Positions 1-11,866 of a DNA stretch of 64,000 nucleotides are shown here, piece after piece; positions within the stretch are counted from its first letter, which is position 1; each line of letters opens with the position of its first letter. Made by a program: the position numbers and the translations under genes. The stretch is from Dastarcus helophoroides (taxonomy: Eukaryota > Arthropoda > Insecta > Coleoptera > Bothrideridae): NCBI GenBank assembly GCA_028583605.1, contig CM053327.1, forward strand, positions 22,865,629 to 22,929,628, given 5' to 3'. The notes beneath the pieces are model-generated. The model made no database searches and had not been told where the DNA came from. It worked only from the letters and a program-made list of their open reading frames with translations.

Positions 1-695
1 ATAGAATTCCGCTATTGTCGACCACGATTTAATTGCAAACGGTTAGTTTGTATTAAAAAATGCGAGACATCAAAATTTTACATTTTTTCCACGGCTAACT
101 ACACGACCCTATTCAAATTTAAGTTTACCACCCGCAACGTATAATTTCGGCTAAGAAAAGTGTAACCCCTTTTTTCGTTCCCCCTAAAATTAAATTACAC
201 TGTTTTTGAAGCAAAGTATAGATAGAAAATGTAACACTACTGTAGTCACAATTTGACATTATCGATTTTTCTTGAGCAATTTTCAATGGCTTTAGCTCGG
301 AGCAGGTGCGCTTGGGGACACATATTTATAAAAAGAAAATGTTTTTATTTTGGCAACAAGAATACGCTCTTAAAATATGTATATTAAGTTTTGAATCACC
401 TTGTATTACTTTTAGTTTTTTTTAGGTGAGAACTAAACGCTGATTTTATATTAATATTTATGGGTCTAGCTTTTATAGTTCGAGAGACATTTAATATTAA
501 ATTACAAAAAGGGCATTATTGCACTACTAGCAATAATTGTAGCACCAATGTGCGAAGAAAATTTTGATCCATAAATTAAAACAAGTCAAATTTCGCAAAA
601 CATTCCAACATAAACCGCTCCTAGCTCTAGGACTACATTAGACTTTGTTTTGAATTTTGAATAATATAACAAAATTTTAAAAAATTACAACAAAC
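1..695. other. Non-coding, presumed APC1 intron
   Basis: No reading frame matching APC1 or another family was found on either strand. The segment is AT-rich. It contains a copy of a recurrent repeat-end motif at 388-406 (TTTTGAATCACCTTGTAT). The exon ending near 705 carries a splice donor, so this is most simply intron of the APC1 gene, which continues to the left of the window. Confidence 0.6.
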
Positions 696-704
696 CTTTT
701 TTAC

Positions 705-3700
705 TTTAAGAGCTTGCATAGCCAAGTCATCTCTTTGTATTAATAGGTATGCTTCACTTGACCAATCAGATGGAGGGTTTTCTCGGCACTTCCACAGAAC
801 ACTATAGAACAACAGGTAAATACCGTAAGGTAAAGTATTTAATAGTGCTGTAGTAATGTTCATTTTTGTCATCAGAATTACTACTTGCTCCGCTCTTGTT
901 CCTGGCATGTCCACATGTGGTTCTTCTGTTGGCACTTCATCGATTATACAGTCACTTGCAGAATCAAGAGGTTTTACTAATTTCTCCAAAGATTCATTAC
1001 TAACTGCAAGCGTTTTATTGCACAATATGCCGCATAACTGAAAATGATCGTTTTTCTTTTATTTATCTCAGAATTACTCCATGATATAACCCACCTGTAC
1101 TATGTGCTTAGATAAATCATTAACATTTTTTAAGGTTGGATAGGGTTGAGGAAGGTTTCCACATATCAAGTCATTGATATGTTGCATAATACTAGGAGGG
1201 TTTTCAATAATGTCACTCCAAGAATCCACTGATTTAGGGATATTTACTGGTATGCGATTTACATTTATCAAGGTGCAATTTTCAGGAAAATCTTTCCAAT
1301 AGTGTAAAGAATATTGCTCCAGTCCTAGATCACTGGCGACTCTATGCAAAAATATTGCTAATGGTTTCAGCAGATCCCAGTTCAACGTATTAAGCTTCAA
1401 ATCTTCGTACATCAAATGCAGAGCAAAATGAACCATACAAATATGAGGAAATAACACATTGTTATCTTTTACTTGAACGTTATTAACTATCAAATCGGAA
1501 GATTTATCAGATGTGAAATCAAATTTGAGAATATTAGAAATCGAATGGCTGACGAGCGTATGCTGTTCTGTATTGATTAACCATATCCAGTCCTCGTTTT
1601 TTCCAACTGATGAGCGTTTGGCGCGCTTTGCTGCATATGATGGAGTTTGTGGACAATCTTTTGCTGATTCACATGTTTGTTCTTCATAGCCAAGTAATTC
1701 TGCCAAATATCTAATAAAGTTCAAAGCTCAAAGATAACTTAGGTGACTTACCGTACATCAGCGATACAAACATTTGCCATTCTTGAGCAGACCCGACATC
1801 TTGCGTGCCAAGAGCATTTCTAGTGGAATACCACCGCGATAGGAACGTTAAAACTGCATCTCGGGGAAGACATTGACGTAACGCATTCAAGCAATATTCC
1901 GTAAGAGGTGAAGTACACATACTTGGCAATGTTATTCGATAGTATGTTTCATCAGAATATTGAAGAGTCAGGCGGTTTCCTAAAGCATCTCTGAGTCCAA
2001 TTAAGGTCGACCGTTGGGGATCTGGACCTTCTGACGATTATTTAAAAGTTAATAAATGCAACGATTAGGTTATTTTACAGATACCTTACCCCCTATTGGT
2101 AAATTTAAATCTATATTATTCCTTACAGAACTGGAACCGTTCGGCAATACAGGGGAGAGAAGGTGTTCATCAAACTGAGGATCACTTGGAGTGCTGTGTG
2201 GCAATAAACTGCTTCTCCTACATAAAAATACGTAACTGATATTTTCATAAAAATCAAAAGAGTATTATCTACACTTAACAGTAATTTTCCCATGTTTTCC
2301 GCTGTTTAAATGTGATTAAGTAACCCTTACATCGGGGGATCGAACCGGAACAATCGAAAACCAGAAACCGAAAAAAATCGTGATTTTTGTCGGAACGAAA
2401 GCTAAAGTTAAACGGTTTATTTCGGTCAGTGAAGGTTCAAAAGACTACATTAATACCTCCGCTTAAAGTCTAAAACTCATTGTAGTTTAAAAATATGAAG
2501 AGAATAAAACAGTATCGCAGTATGGCCCTGTGCAGCTTCCTCAAAAAGTGGATATTTGTATTTACTACCAAAATAAACCTACTTTAATAAAGTTTGTGGC
2601 GGGTATTATGCAAATGTCTTCAGAATTATAGACAAACTTCAAAAAGAGAATATCTGTTGTAACCTGAGTTTTTAAATGTAAGATTTTCGTTGTAATTTGA
2701 AAAATAATTTCTTGGTACTATACAAAATTTTATTTCCTAAGCTTACTAATATGGCTGAATAAAGAATTACGAGGTTTTTCAAAGGAGCTATCGCAAGACA
2801 CATATTTGCACTTAAAATAATATGACTCTGTTAGATAGTCATACGTAAAACAGATATCTACCACATTTAAAAATAAATATCAATCTATTTCAGAATGTTT
2901 GCCCAAAGTCATCGATTTACGAAATAGTGAATTTATACTCTTTATATGCCATCATCCTTCCATCAGTTGTGCAAAGTCTTAAAGAGCTTACAAACAAAAA
3001 CATTTTACAGGGAAAACATGGTACTACACATACAATTAACAAAAAAATAGATGTCCTGCAGCAACAATAAAATAACAAATCTATAAAGATAAATAAGATT
3101 ACCTTGGAAAAGGCGATCTAAACTGGGGTAATTTCCTCCTAATATATGGAGAAGGAGTATGCTGCGTTAAAGTTCCAGAAATATGGAGCTTGCCCACACA
3201 GATCAATCCGGAATACAATGTTACATTTCCATTATATTCTAAGATGGCCAACATATGCAAATGCTAAAAAAATTAAAATCAAATCAAAACCCCCTCTTTG
3301 TGAAATTAATAACATACAGGTATAGGGACAGCATCTCTAGCTCCAACAGTGGTGGACATTCCAAAAATTATATTATCAGAATTGGAATAATCAATCTGCA
3401 TGATACATAATTGATATTTATAATCCATTACATAACAAAAATAACACTGTCTGGCGAAATCATCACAAAGAAAAGCCTTTGATGCAGGCATTGATGATGA
3501 ATTTTCTCTAAAAAGTAATAAAACATCAAAAAAAAAAAAAATAATCGCAATTTGGAAAAGTAATACAAGTAATACAACTTACTGTTTTAGGCAGCTTTCG
3601 GTCCAAAGATGATCCAAACATATTGCTGGATTTGTTCGTAAATGAGACATATATTTGGAACAATTGAAAAACGAAGCGTTTGGCACTGAAGAACTTTCAC

Positions 3701-6700
3701 CAATTATTGAACTATTCAGTCTAGCTTCTCGGGCCATCCACATACTGCTATTTGAGGATGAAACCGCTGGAGACTGACAGCGGCTTATAGCTGCCATGTT
3801 AGAACTATGAGATTTGGAGCTCATTACGTTACAAAAACTTGAGACACTCGGAGGTCTACTCGCACTTTGATTATGCGAGGGGCTGGATGAGTTGTTCATA
3901 ACATTTTCCCACATTGATAGTCGATGTTTTAACTAAAATGATTAATATTTTTTTTAACAATTAAATTGGGACATTTTTATTTACCCTACTGCACATACTG
4001 GCCGAAGAAGTTGCTTGACCATCTATTTTTTCAGCATATTCGGCTCTTTCAACATACCCGCATCTTTTAATTTTGTAAATGCTGTGCAATTTAGAATTAG
4101 AGTCATATATTAAACAAATGCTGGGATTGTCATGAGTAAAGACAACCTTTGCATTTGGGTTACTAAAAACTTGTTGATAGTTTTGATTTACTGCCACTGG
4201 ACATATTTCATCAAGTGGATAAGATAAAGAAAATAGTGTCCCTTTACTTGCATAAAAGTTATTCTTTTCGTACACTAAAATCAGTTCAATATGTAGAAAA
4301 CTGAATGTCGTTAAGTTAAGGAAGGTTTCTCACAATGTTTCTCTTACTTCAGCACTTATATTAATTTAAAGCTCTGAATTACCTTGTCAAACACAATATT
4401 AAGAATAATAAAAAAAATGATGCATACAAGATACATAAAAAGTTCCACCCGCCAGAAAACGACAAATGTTCATTTGGTTATCCAAAAACATGCATATGCT
4501 ATTTTCATTTTGTTTTAATATTTTAAACGCTAATGTGTGTATTAATAAAAAAATAATTTATTATTTATTTGTCATATCTCTCAATTATCAAAATTTGGGA
4601 TCATTACTTTGCTAATGGTCTTTGTAATCAAGCTGAAGGATCGGTTTTTTGGTTAACAAAACATATCAAACAGGATGATTAAGTTGTTAATTATGAACCT
4701 TTTTTTTAGTCATCAAATTTATGCTTTCTGGGCCCATCCATATGATCGAAAAATTGACAAAAGCACAAATTTGAACAAATATTTGACTTATCTCAATTTA
4801 TGCAAAAGTAAGATATAAGAATTGTGAATAAGCCTTTAAAAATTTAAGCAAAATATCAATTTACTAACCTTCCTTCCCTTTTTCAATGAAAATACCGTAT
4901 TTTGTACTCCATACACCTAAAATATGAAAAGGCAAAGCAATTACAAAATCTTCTCCTTTATCTGTAAAAACTCTGATGTTATGAGTATCCACAACACAAA
5001 TACTCGGTGTTAATGTCGATGACAGTTTATCTGTCTTATTGTTCAATTGTAAGGATATGTCATAATTCGGTCGCTCAAGATAAAAATTGCACCATATAGC
5101 AGTTTTAATTGGTATGGGTGATGTATATGAACATATCGTCTTCCTAGCATTATCAATGTTATCAAAGTTATTGACAAGACCTCTAGACCAAACGACAGTA
5201 TTGCCTTTCACATATAGTTCATCTTCCATATATCCAATTTGAGATTTTATCTCAAACGTACTTTCTTTTAAAGAAGGCTCTGTTTCTGTAACAATAAGAT
5301 TGAAATAAACGGAAATATTTTTATTTTAAGCACAAAATATAAATATTAAACTTCAATATTCCATTTTTATCTTGAAACTCTCAAAACATTAATATTTCTT
5401 GAAAACTTTGATGTATTTTGTCAGTTTAGTGCAGTGCTTATTTTCTAAAATTTCGACTTGAAACATGAAACGATTTCTTTTTATAAATTGTTAAACTTGA
5501 ACTTTTCAATCTTTAACCTTGATAATTAAATTTATATTTTAATTAATTGGACATATTTAGAAAAAATAATTTTTAAAAAATATTTTGCCTAGAAATCCTG
5601 AGTAATTTCTTGAAACAATTCGGTTTTGATTTTAACCAAATATCCAGTATCAGTCGGGCTTTATTATAAAATGATAAATACCCTTCATAATAATTAAGAG
5701 CAATTGCAGAGATTTTTATCTTGCAGTGCGTAAAAATAAAAAATATATAAAATTGTACAATGTTTACTCCTTTATAATGTAATTTCACAAGTTAGCTTAA
5801 AAGTATTCAAAACAACGATGCAAATGTTTCTGGTTTCTACACTTTCTGCAAAAATACATAAAACTTTTTTCTATCTAATAATCAAATTTTTCTTTTTAGG
5901 AAATGCCTTAAGTCCAAAGAAGGTTTCACCCCTTTACCACATCAGCAATTAAATAAATAATTACGCAGATACGTATTTCGCCAGCAGAACTGGCATTTTC
6001 AAGCGTACTAATCTAAAAAGATTTGCAAAAGATGCATCGACGTCATCCACATTGAGATTCAAATCGATACTGGTGGTCTTTTGCTTTCTTTGCTATTTCT
6101 AATTGTCTACATCTGGTGCATGCAATTTTGATCTCCCACAAATCGCCTTCAATAAACTGGAGGCCGCCAATGGTCCTTTATCTTGAACTTTATATTTACA
6201 GTAAATATGAAGTTCAAGATTTCGTTGATAAGTTAAACTCAAAATACAATTCAATTAACTTTACATTTGAAAAAAAGAAATTAATCTCCCGTTTTTAGAT
6301 ATCTTAGTTATTAGAAATAAAAATACTTTAGAGTTCGATATTTACAGAAAAGAAACCAATACAAATCGCTTTATCACAGTTAATTCTAATCATTGTCCAC
6401 AATAGAAATTAGCAAGTATACGTTTTTTAATCAACAGGCTTTTAAATGTTCCCCTAAGTAAATCCAGATAAAAGAATTAGCTTACATTAAAGATGTTGCG
6501 ATTTTTAATGGTTTTCCCGTAGAAACAGTAAGCAGCATGTTAAGAAAATGTAGATTTAGGAAAATAATTCAGGATTGCTCTAAGCTTGACCAAACTAAAG
6601 ATAACACTCCTACAACCGTTGTGAAATTACCATTATACCCGAATATCACCAATAAAATTAATAAAGTTCTGAAAGAAAACAACGTAAAAGTAGTGTACAC

Positions 6701-8053
6701 AGCCAATAACAGTCTCCGCAATAATTTGGGTAATGCTAAAGATAAATTGGACAAGCTTGAGAATTCCGGAATTTACGAAATAAGATGTAACAGTTGTAAT
6801 TTATCATATGTTGGGCAGACCAAGAGATCCATTAAAACCAGATTTAAAGAACTTATCGCTCATTTTAGATACAATAGAGAAGAAAAATCAAGTGTCGCCC
6901 TACATATGATAAGTACATGACACAAAATTAACATTGAAAATTTAAAATTGTTAAGATCGGTCACAAATAACAGAGAACTTGATGCATACGAAACAATTTA
7001 TATCAATCAGAGGTCAGTTATCCTTAACGGAGATAAAAGACCAATGGCGCCCTCCAGTTTATTGAAGGCGATTTGTGGCAGGTCAAAATTGCACGCACCA
7101 GATGTGTTAAACAATTAGAAATAGCAAAGAAAGCAAAAGACCGCCAGTATCGATTTGAATCTCAATGCAGATGACGTCGATGCATCTTTTGCCAATTTTT
7201 TTAGATTAGTACGCTTAAAAATGCCAGTTCTGCTGGGGAAATAGGTCTCGTGTAATTATTTATTTAATTGCCGATGTGGTAAAGGGGTGAAACCTTCTTT
7301 GGACTTAATGTTTAGTTTAGTTTAGTGCTTTAGAGGAAATGCCTTGTCATAGTGTTTCAAAGTGCATTTATGCAGCAATGGCTATCCTTTGAAAAATTCC
7401 AGAAAAAGATAAAAATGGCTCAAATCTTGAGTGAAACCTTTTTTAATTTCTTCATTAGAAAATATATTTCATGTATACCAGTTGAAATAATTTTAATTAG
7501 TAATTATAATACGGTAACAACTAATTTTAATAAAAACTAGAACAATGCCAATCTTTGAAACAATTTTCGTAGACATTCCAAATTATTTGACTTACCTTGA
7601 CTTATATTTGTCTTTGAAGTTTCACTACAACCAGAAAGTCTCTGGCCAAAGATCTTGGTCGAACTTAAATTGGGCATTTGCTTATAATGCTGTTGGAAAG
7701 TATCAAAACTTTTAATATTTGGCGAATCATACAACTTTTTACCATTTAAACCAATATCACTGTTTCTCGAATTTTCTTTTTTATTATCTTCAAAGTTGTC
7801 ACTTACTACATCTCCAACTCTATTCACTACTTTACGCAAAATCCACCACTCTGATTGTTTGGCATCCAGTGATACCTTTTCAAATTTATCCAACAAAACC
7901 TCATCGTCTAGATGTTTTGAACCAATAAGTTCGTGACAACCTGGATTCTTAGCCACTTGCTGCCGACCCTTTGGGATGAATTCCTACAAATTTCTTTTTA
8001 TGGATTGAAACAAACAAAAATTTAATCACCTGTGGATCTGAGGCAGCAATCAT
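705..8053 (-). CDS. APC1: Anaphase-promoting complex subunit 1 (APC1/ANAPC1), N-terminal half, truncated by window edge
   Basis: APC1 is the largest scaffold subunit of the APC/C ubiquitin ligase, which targets cyclins and securin in mitosis. Exons in transcript order: 8053-8030, 7983-7596, 5285-4869, 4274-3985, 3932-3583, 3507-3318, 3263-3103, 2217-2090, 2030-1752, 1699-1095, 1037-705 (an alternative donor would end the last at 696). All joins keep frame, about 1,055 codons. The start MIAASDPQEF parallels the conserved MIAARDLQEF of vertebrate APC1, and a stop lies upstream in frame. Other matches are DELYVKGNTVVWSRG, the serine-rich stretch with SNMAAISRCQSPA, LDHLWTE, EWQMFVSLM, and NPPSDW in the last exon. 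In the family these belong to the N-terminal beta-propeller and middle domain; the PC-repeat half is not in the window. The intron 1700-1751 is only 52 nt. The large intron 5286-7595 carries a Penelope-like element. No frame breaks were seen. Drosophila's orthologue is called shattered. Confidence 0.95.
5898..5909. repeat. Target-site duplication, left copy
   Basis: The 12 bases AGGAAATGCCTT occur here and again at 7334-7345. They flank the Penelope-like element exactly, so they read as its target-site duplication. Confidence 0.75.
5910..6184 (-). repeat. Left inverted terminal repeat of the Penelope-like element
   Basis: This is the reverse complement of 7032-7308 with few mismatches. The reading TAAGTCCAAAGAAGGTTTCA at the outer end matches TGAAACCTTCTTTGGACTTA on the right. 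A small stem (GCCAG/CTGGC around a TTCTG-type loop) next to GAAA lies inside each arm. Confidence 0.85.
6190..7040 (+). pseudogene. Penelope-like RT C-terminus plus GIY-YIG endonuclease, degraded
   Basis: The first part (about 6190-6405) reads, across a stop at 6296-6298, as the C-terminal part of a Penelope reverse transcriptase, with LISRF, NTLEFDIYRKETNTNRF and NSNHCPQ. After stops and shifts, 6537-6920 is open for 127 codons. It contains SGIYEIRCNSCNLSYVGQTK, the GIY-YIG core with the paired cysteines found in Penelope proteins. A TGA at 6918 interrupts it, and the same frame continues with ELDAYETIYINQRS to about 7035. Several in-frame stops make it non-functional. It was identified from family motifs; no search was run. 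Confidence 0.85.
7032..7308 (+). repeat. Right inverted terminal repeat of the Penelope-like element
   Basis: Inverted partner of 5910-6184. It starts right after the relic coding region and ends in GGACTTAATG, followed by three TTTAG-like units up to the right target-site duplication at 7334-7345. Confidence 0.85.
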
Positions 8054-11000
8054 TTTTTCAAGTTTTTCATCCAGATTTGCTAGTTAGTTAATCAACAAAG
8101 CTTGCGCCTGATATTAAATTGTTATTTTTGACCAAACGGTTTCTCTTCCTAACATAGTGACAACAAAAAGTTCAAATATTTTATTGGTTATTTTCATAGA
8201 CACGAAAGTGGCACCATCATAGAGAGCACCATAAAACATTTACTATAGTCTTCAGATTAATTTGCTCAGGGTAGACTGTGTGGTAGACCCTGACTTCTAA
8301 TTTTGTAGTGGCAACAACAGAAACATAGAAATATTTAGACCTGATCGTGTGGCAGCGCTGCGGCATTTCTTAATACTTTTCTGCATATACTTATTAAGAA
8401 TATGGTTTTCTGTATTCGTAAAATCTTAACCCATATATCATTAAATATTTTGATTTATTGTGGGTTGTTTTAGGAGTGACTATTTTATATTTTACGAAAA
8501 TTTTAAATTGTTAATAAAAGGTAAAAAATTAATATGGAAAATATTTAATTCGATTATTTCTACCAAACAACCCCTGAAATATAGGCAACATGTTAATCAA
8601 TGAAAATTACCCTTGAAGCCAACTTAAGTTCTAGTGATTTTTTAAGTAGCTTTTCTAAAATTGATTTATTCCAGTTTTTTATTTTTGTTATGACTACGGT
8701 AAAATTGGAATTTATTTCCGAAGTAAGCGTTTAAAATAAAAATGTAACTTCTTTTGTAAAACTTCAACAGTCTCGCAAAATTTAAACCGTAGCTGAAAAA
8801 TCAAAATTTCTATAAACATGTTAAGCTAGAGCGTCCCAATTTCGTGTTTTCCACAGTTTTTCAAAATTTCAATTTTTTTTCCCAGATAAATTTTAGATTT
8901 CGACATATTTCCCAAATTAAGTCTTCAAATTTCAATTTTTTAAGATGCTCGAGTTTCTCTAGAAATTTAGACTTTTTTTTAAATGTTCTTGTGTAATTTA
9001 AAGCATTCATAGTTCCCGAAATTCCCAAGTTAAAAACCAAAATTTTTCTTTAATATTTTGATTTTTTTCAAAATTTCAATTTAAATCTCGAAATTCACCT
9101 TTTTTTACAAACAAGAAGATATTTACCATGTAATTTAAGAATTTAATTTTTTTACAAACATTTTTAGTTTAAACTCGAAATTCTCCTCCTTTTCTGAAAT
9201 TTTTATGTTGAAACAGGATTTTTTTTATAAAACTCTTCCCAAAATGTCAATTTTTCTCAAACCTCTTAGTTAAAATTGAAAAATTCTTCCTATAATTTCA
9301 ACTTTAAAGTAAATTTTTCCTAGAAATTTTGTAATTGATCCTGAAACTTTAGTTTCCTTATAGCAAATTTCAGCTTAGAAGTTATTTTTTTAAATGCAGT
9401 TTTTTCTATAAAAATGTCCTCTAAGTTCAATTAAAAGTTCTGATTTTATTCTCAAAATATTAACTTCATGTTAAAATTTAGATAATAATTTTAAAATACC
9501 GAGTTAACCGAGTTTAAACCTGAAAAATTCTTAATTTAGAGTTTGTCAGAAATTCGATTAAAAATTGATTTTGATACACACAATTTGACCTTTAATCTGA
9601 TAATTTGAATTATATTGTGACATTTTTAACTTTTGAGAAAACAGTGAAATATTTGCAGTTTAATCAAAATTTCAAACATAAACTTATAACTATTGATTCT
9701 TTAAGTTCGAATTTAAACTCGAAATTTCGAGGGAAAAGTGGAAATAAGAACTGAAATCTAATATAAACTTCGCGAAAAGTAATATTTTCTAGAAAAATTG
9801 ATAAATTTTGATTTCGAAGTAGAAATTTTAAACAGAAAATTGTGCTTTGAGGGTACAGACCTTGAACAAAAAGCCGGGATCTCGAAAGAATGTATAATTA
9901 TTAGCAAACTTCCTTCCAAAAATGTTGCGGAAAAATTCCACAGAAAAGACGAATATTGGGGTTCAAGCTCAATATTTCTATAAATCGGATTTTTTTCGAT
10001 ATTTTGATTCCTTTCCCAAACATTTAAGAAGTCTTTTAATAAATGTTATAAAATGGAATCGAAATTTTTAGTAAAAAAGTCTAAATTTCGAAAAAAAAAT
10101 CTTACTATATTAAATGGAATCCCAAAATGTCGGGTTTAACCTTGAAATATTGGCGTTTTTCTCGAATTTACAGCTGTAATACCGACTTTTTCTAAAAAAG
10201 AATTAAGCTTCGAGAGAGATATTGGGCTTAGATGAACAAATTTGGAATAAATTTACTCATAATACTCAAAATCTTCAGGTAGTTAACAATTTGAATACCT
10301 GCTTTCTTTAAATTAAAAAAAAAATTATTGTACATAAAAACACCAAGTTTCTTCAAAAGTTGTCTTTCTTCACAAAGTGCCGAATTTAAATCTACACTTT
10401 TCTTTCTCTAAAATAACTCAAAAACTCGAAATCTCTCTGCTTCTCAACATTTCAAGCTTAATTCCAAAGTTCAAATTTTTTTCTTTTTTCTGAAATTTTA
10501 TCTCCAAATTTCGTGTTTAGATTTAAATTGAATTTTTTTTTAATGTGAGGATATTCTTATTATAAATTTCCAAATTTTCTTAAAATTTCGTTTATTTCCT
10601 AGTGTCCTCTTTACATCTGAAAAGTATATGTACTTCTTTATAAAATGTCAACTGTAAAATCGAAATTTTAAATTAAACTTTGAATTGGTTTTAGCAAAAA
10701 TTTGATGGTACTATGATATATCATAGAACTGGAGATCCATGGAAATTCATCTAGAAGGCTTTGGAAAACAATTTTGCCAAATATTGCCATGATTTTACTT
10801 ACAACTTTTCTTATGTAAATCATTCATTTGGAAATTAAATCGTTTTCACCTTGGCCACAAAGAGAAGTGTTAAATAGTACAAACAGCCTACCAAGAGGTC
10901 TCTCCGATCACCATAGCTAATCCCACTTGACTTCCTTTTATATTATTATTTAAAGAAAACAAGCAACTATGAAAATTCCTTTACATTCTAGAATTTACAA

Positions 11001-11866
11001 AACTTATTACATTTATCGCCCAGTAATATAGTAAGTTATGAATATTAAAGAATTCGAAGGTTTACAAATACCAGTTTTGTTACTTTTGACAAAAATGAAT
11101 CTCGGCAAATTCACCATAGATCATAATTAAAAAACGTTGCTGTTAAGTCTTATTGCATACTTATACATAATACTGTCAAGTTTGCTAAACACATTTAGAG
11201 CAGTTAGGTCTTTAAACTTTTGATCATTTTTTGAATTATTTTTCTGATAATATAAAATATCAAAGTTTTACAATACACATTTATGATCAATCAATGCTTC
11301 TTGTTGCATCTTGTTTTGAATAAATATTGTCAGAATACACTTAAATATTATTTTGAATGATCATATTGCCAAATGTCATAGTCTTAAATATTTCACAAAT
11401 TCAGATAGATTCCCTGGACTATTTGATGTCTAGATATAAGTTTTAAAAAATATACCTACAACTGCATTAATTTTTTCCTATTTCAAAAATAAAATGCAGG
11501 TTGCTTTTATTTTAGCTGCTTTTAAATATGATTGGTTTGACCATTTAAGTAATGCTGGCTTCTAATGATGGATGTAAGTCATTGGAATTTTAGATAATAA
11601 GCCCTAATTAGATATTTTTCATATTATGCTACGCATTACAATAAAAAACTGTTTTCTAAGCTTTTTATTGATTTATTTCATTATCGGAACATTTTCATGA
11701 TATACTAAAAACTTGTAAGAGTATAATAAAAATTGATATTCATTGACAAAACTGCTATAAAAATACTTCAACATTTGACTATAAAAAAATACAAAATTAC
11801 AAATAACATGAGAAATTCGTGAAACACTAAATATTAAAAAGTCTTCATGGAATAATGAGAATACAT
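8054..11866. other. Intergenic, low-complexity AT-rich sequence
   Basis: APC1 (start 8053) and importin alpha (stop 11867) are both on the minus strand, with 3.8 kb between them. No coding sequence was recognised. From about 8600 to 10700 the DNA is dominated by short diverged strings such as AAATTTCGA, AAATTTTGA and TTTCAAAATTT, on both strands. The same texture recurs at 13.0-13.5, 16.5-19.5, 22.7-23.4, 24.8-25.0, 27.0-27.4 and 40.4-40.9 kb. Confidence 0.6.

Larger units (their letters stand above)
5910..7333 (+). mobile_element. Penelope-like retroelement, 5'-truncated, with inverted terminal repeats
   Basis: The element is 1.42 kb and sits in an APC1 intron, antisense to that gene. About 275-bp arms at 5910-6184 and 7032-7308 are inverted copies of each other, with roughly 90% identity by eye. 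They enclose a relic coding region with the end of a reverse transcriptase and a GIY-YIG endonuclease, the pairing typical of Penelope-like elements. The right arm is followed by TTTAG-type repeats (7309-7333). Identical 12-bp duplications flank the whole. Penelope elements are known for terminal repeats in direct or inverted orientation; here they are inverted. Most of the reverse transcriptase is missing. Confidence 0.85.

Noticed and set aside
1..632. Search for the next APC1 exon
   Set aside because: No frame matched the region after the HCREQPASDW-type motif; treated as intron.
1727..1751. A 25-nt intron in APC1 using the AG near 1727
   Set aside because: Too short to splice; the AG ending at 1700 gives a 52-nt intron and a better match to the family (SLMYELLGYEE).
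2325..2355. tRNA-like B box (GGTTCGATCC) on the minus strand
   Set aside because: No A box, acceptor stem or anticodon arm could be built upstream.
7309..7333. Telomeric repeat relic (TTTAG)n
   Set aside because: Only three units, not the insect TTAGG repeat, and placed at the end of the Penelope-like element as a tail.
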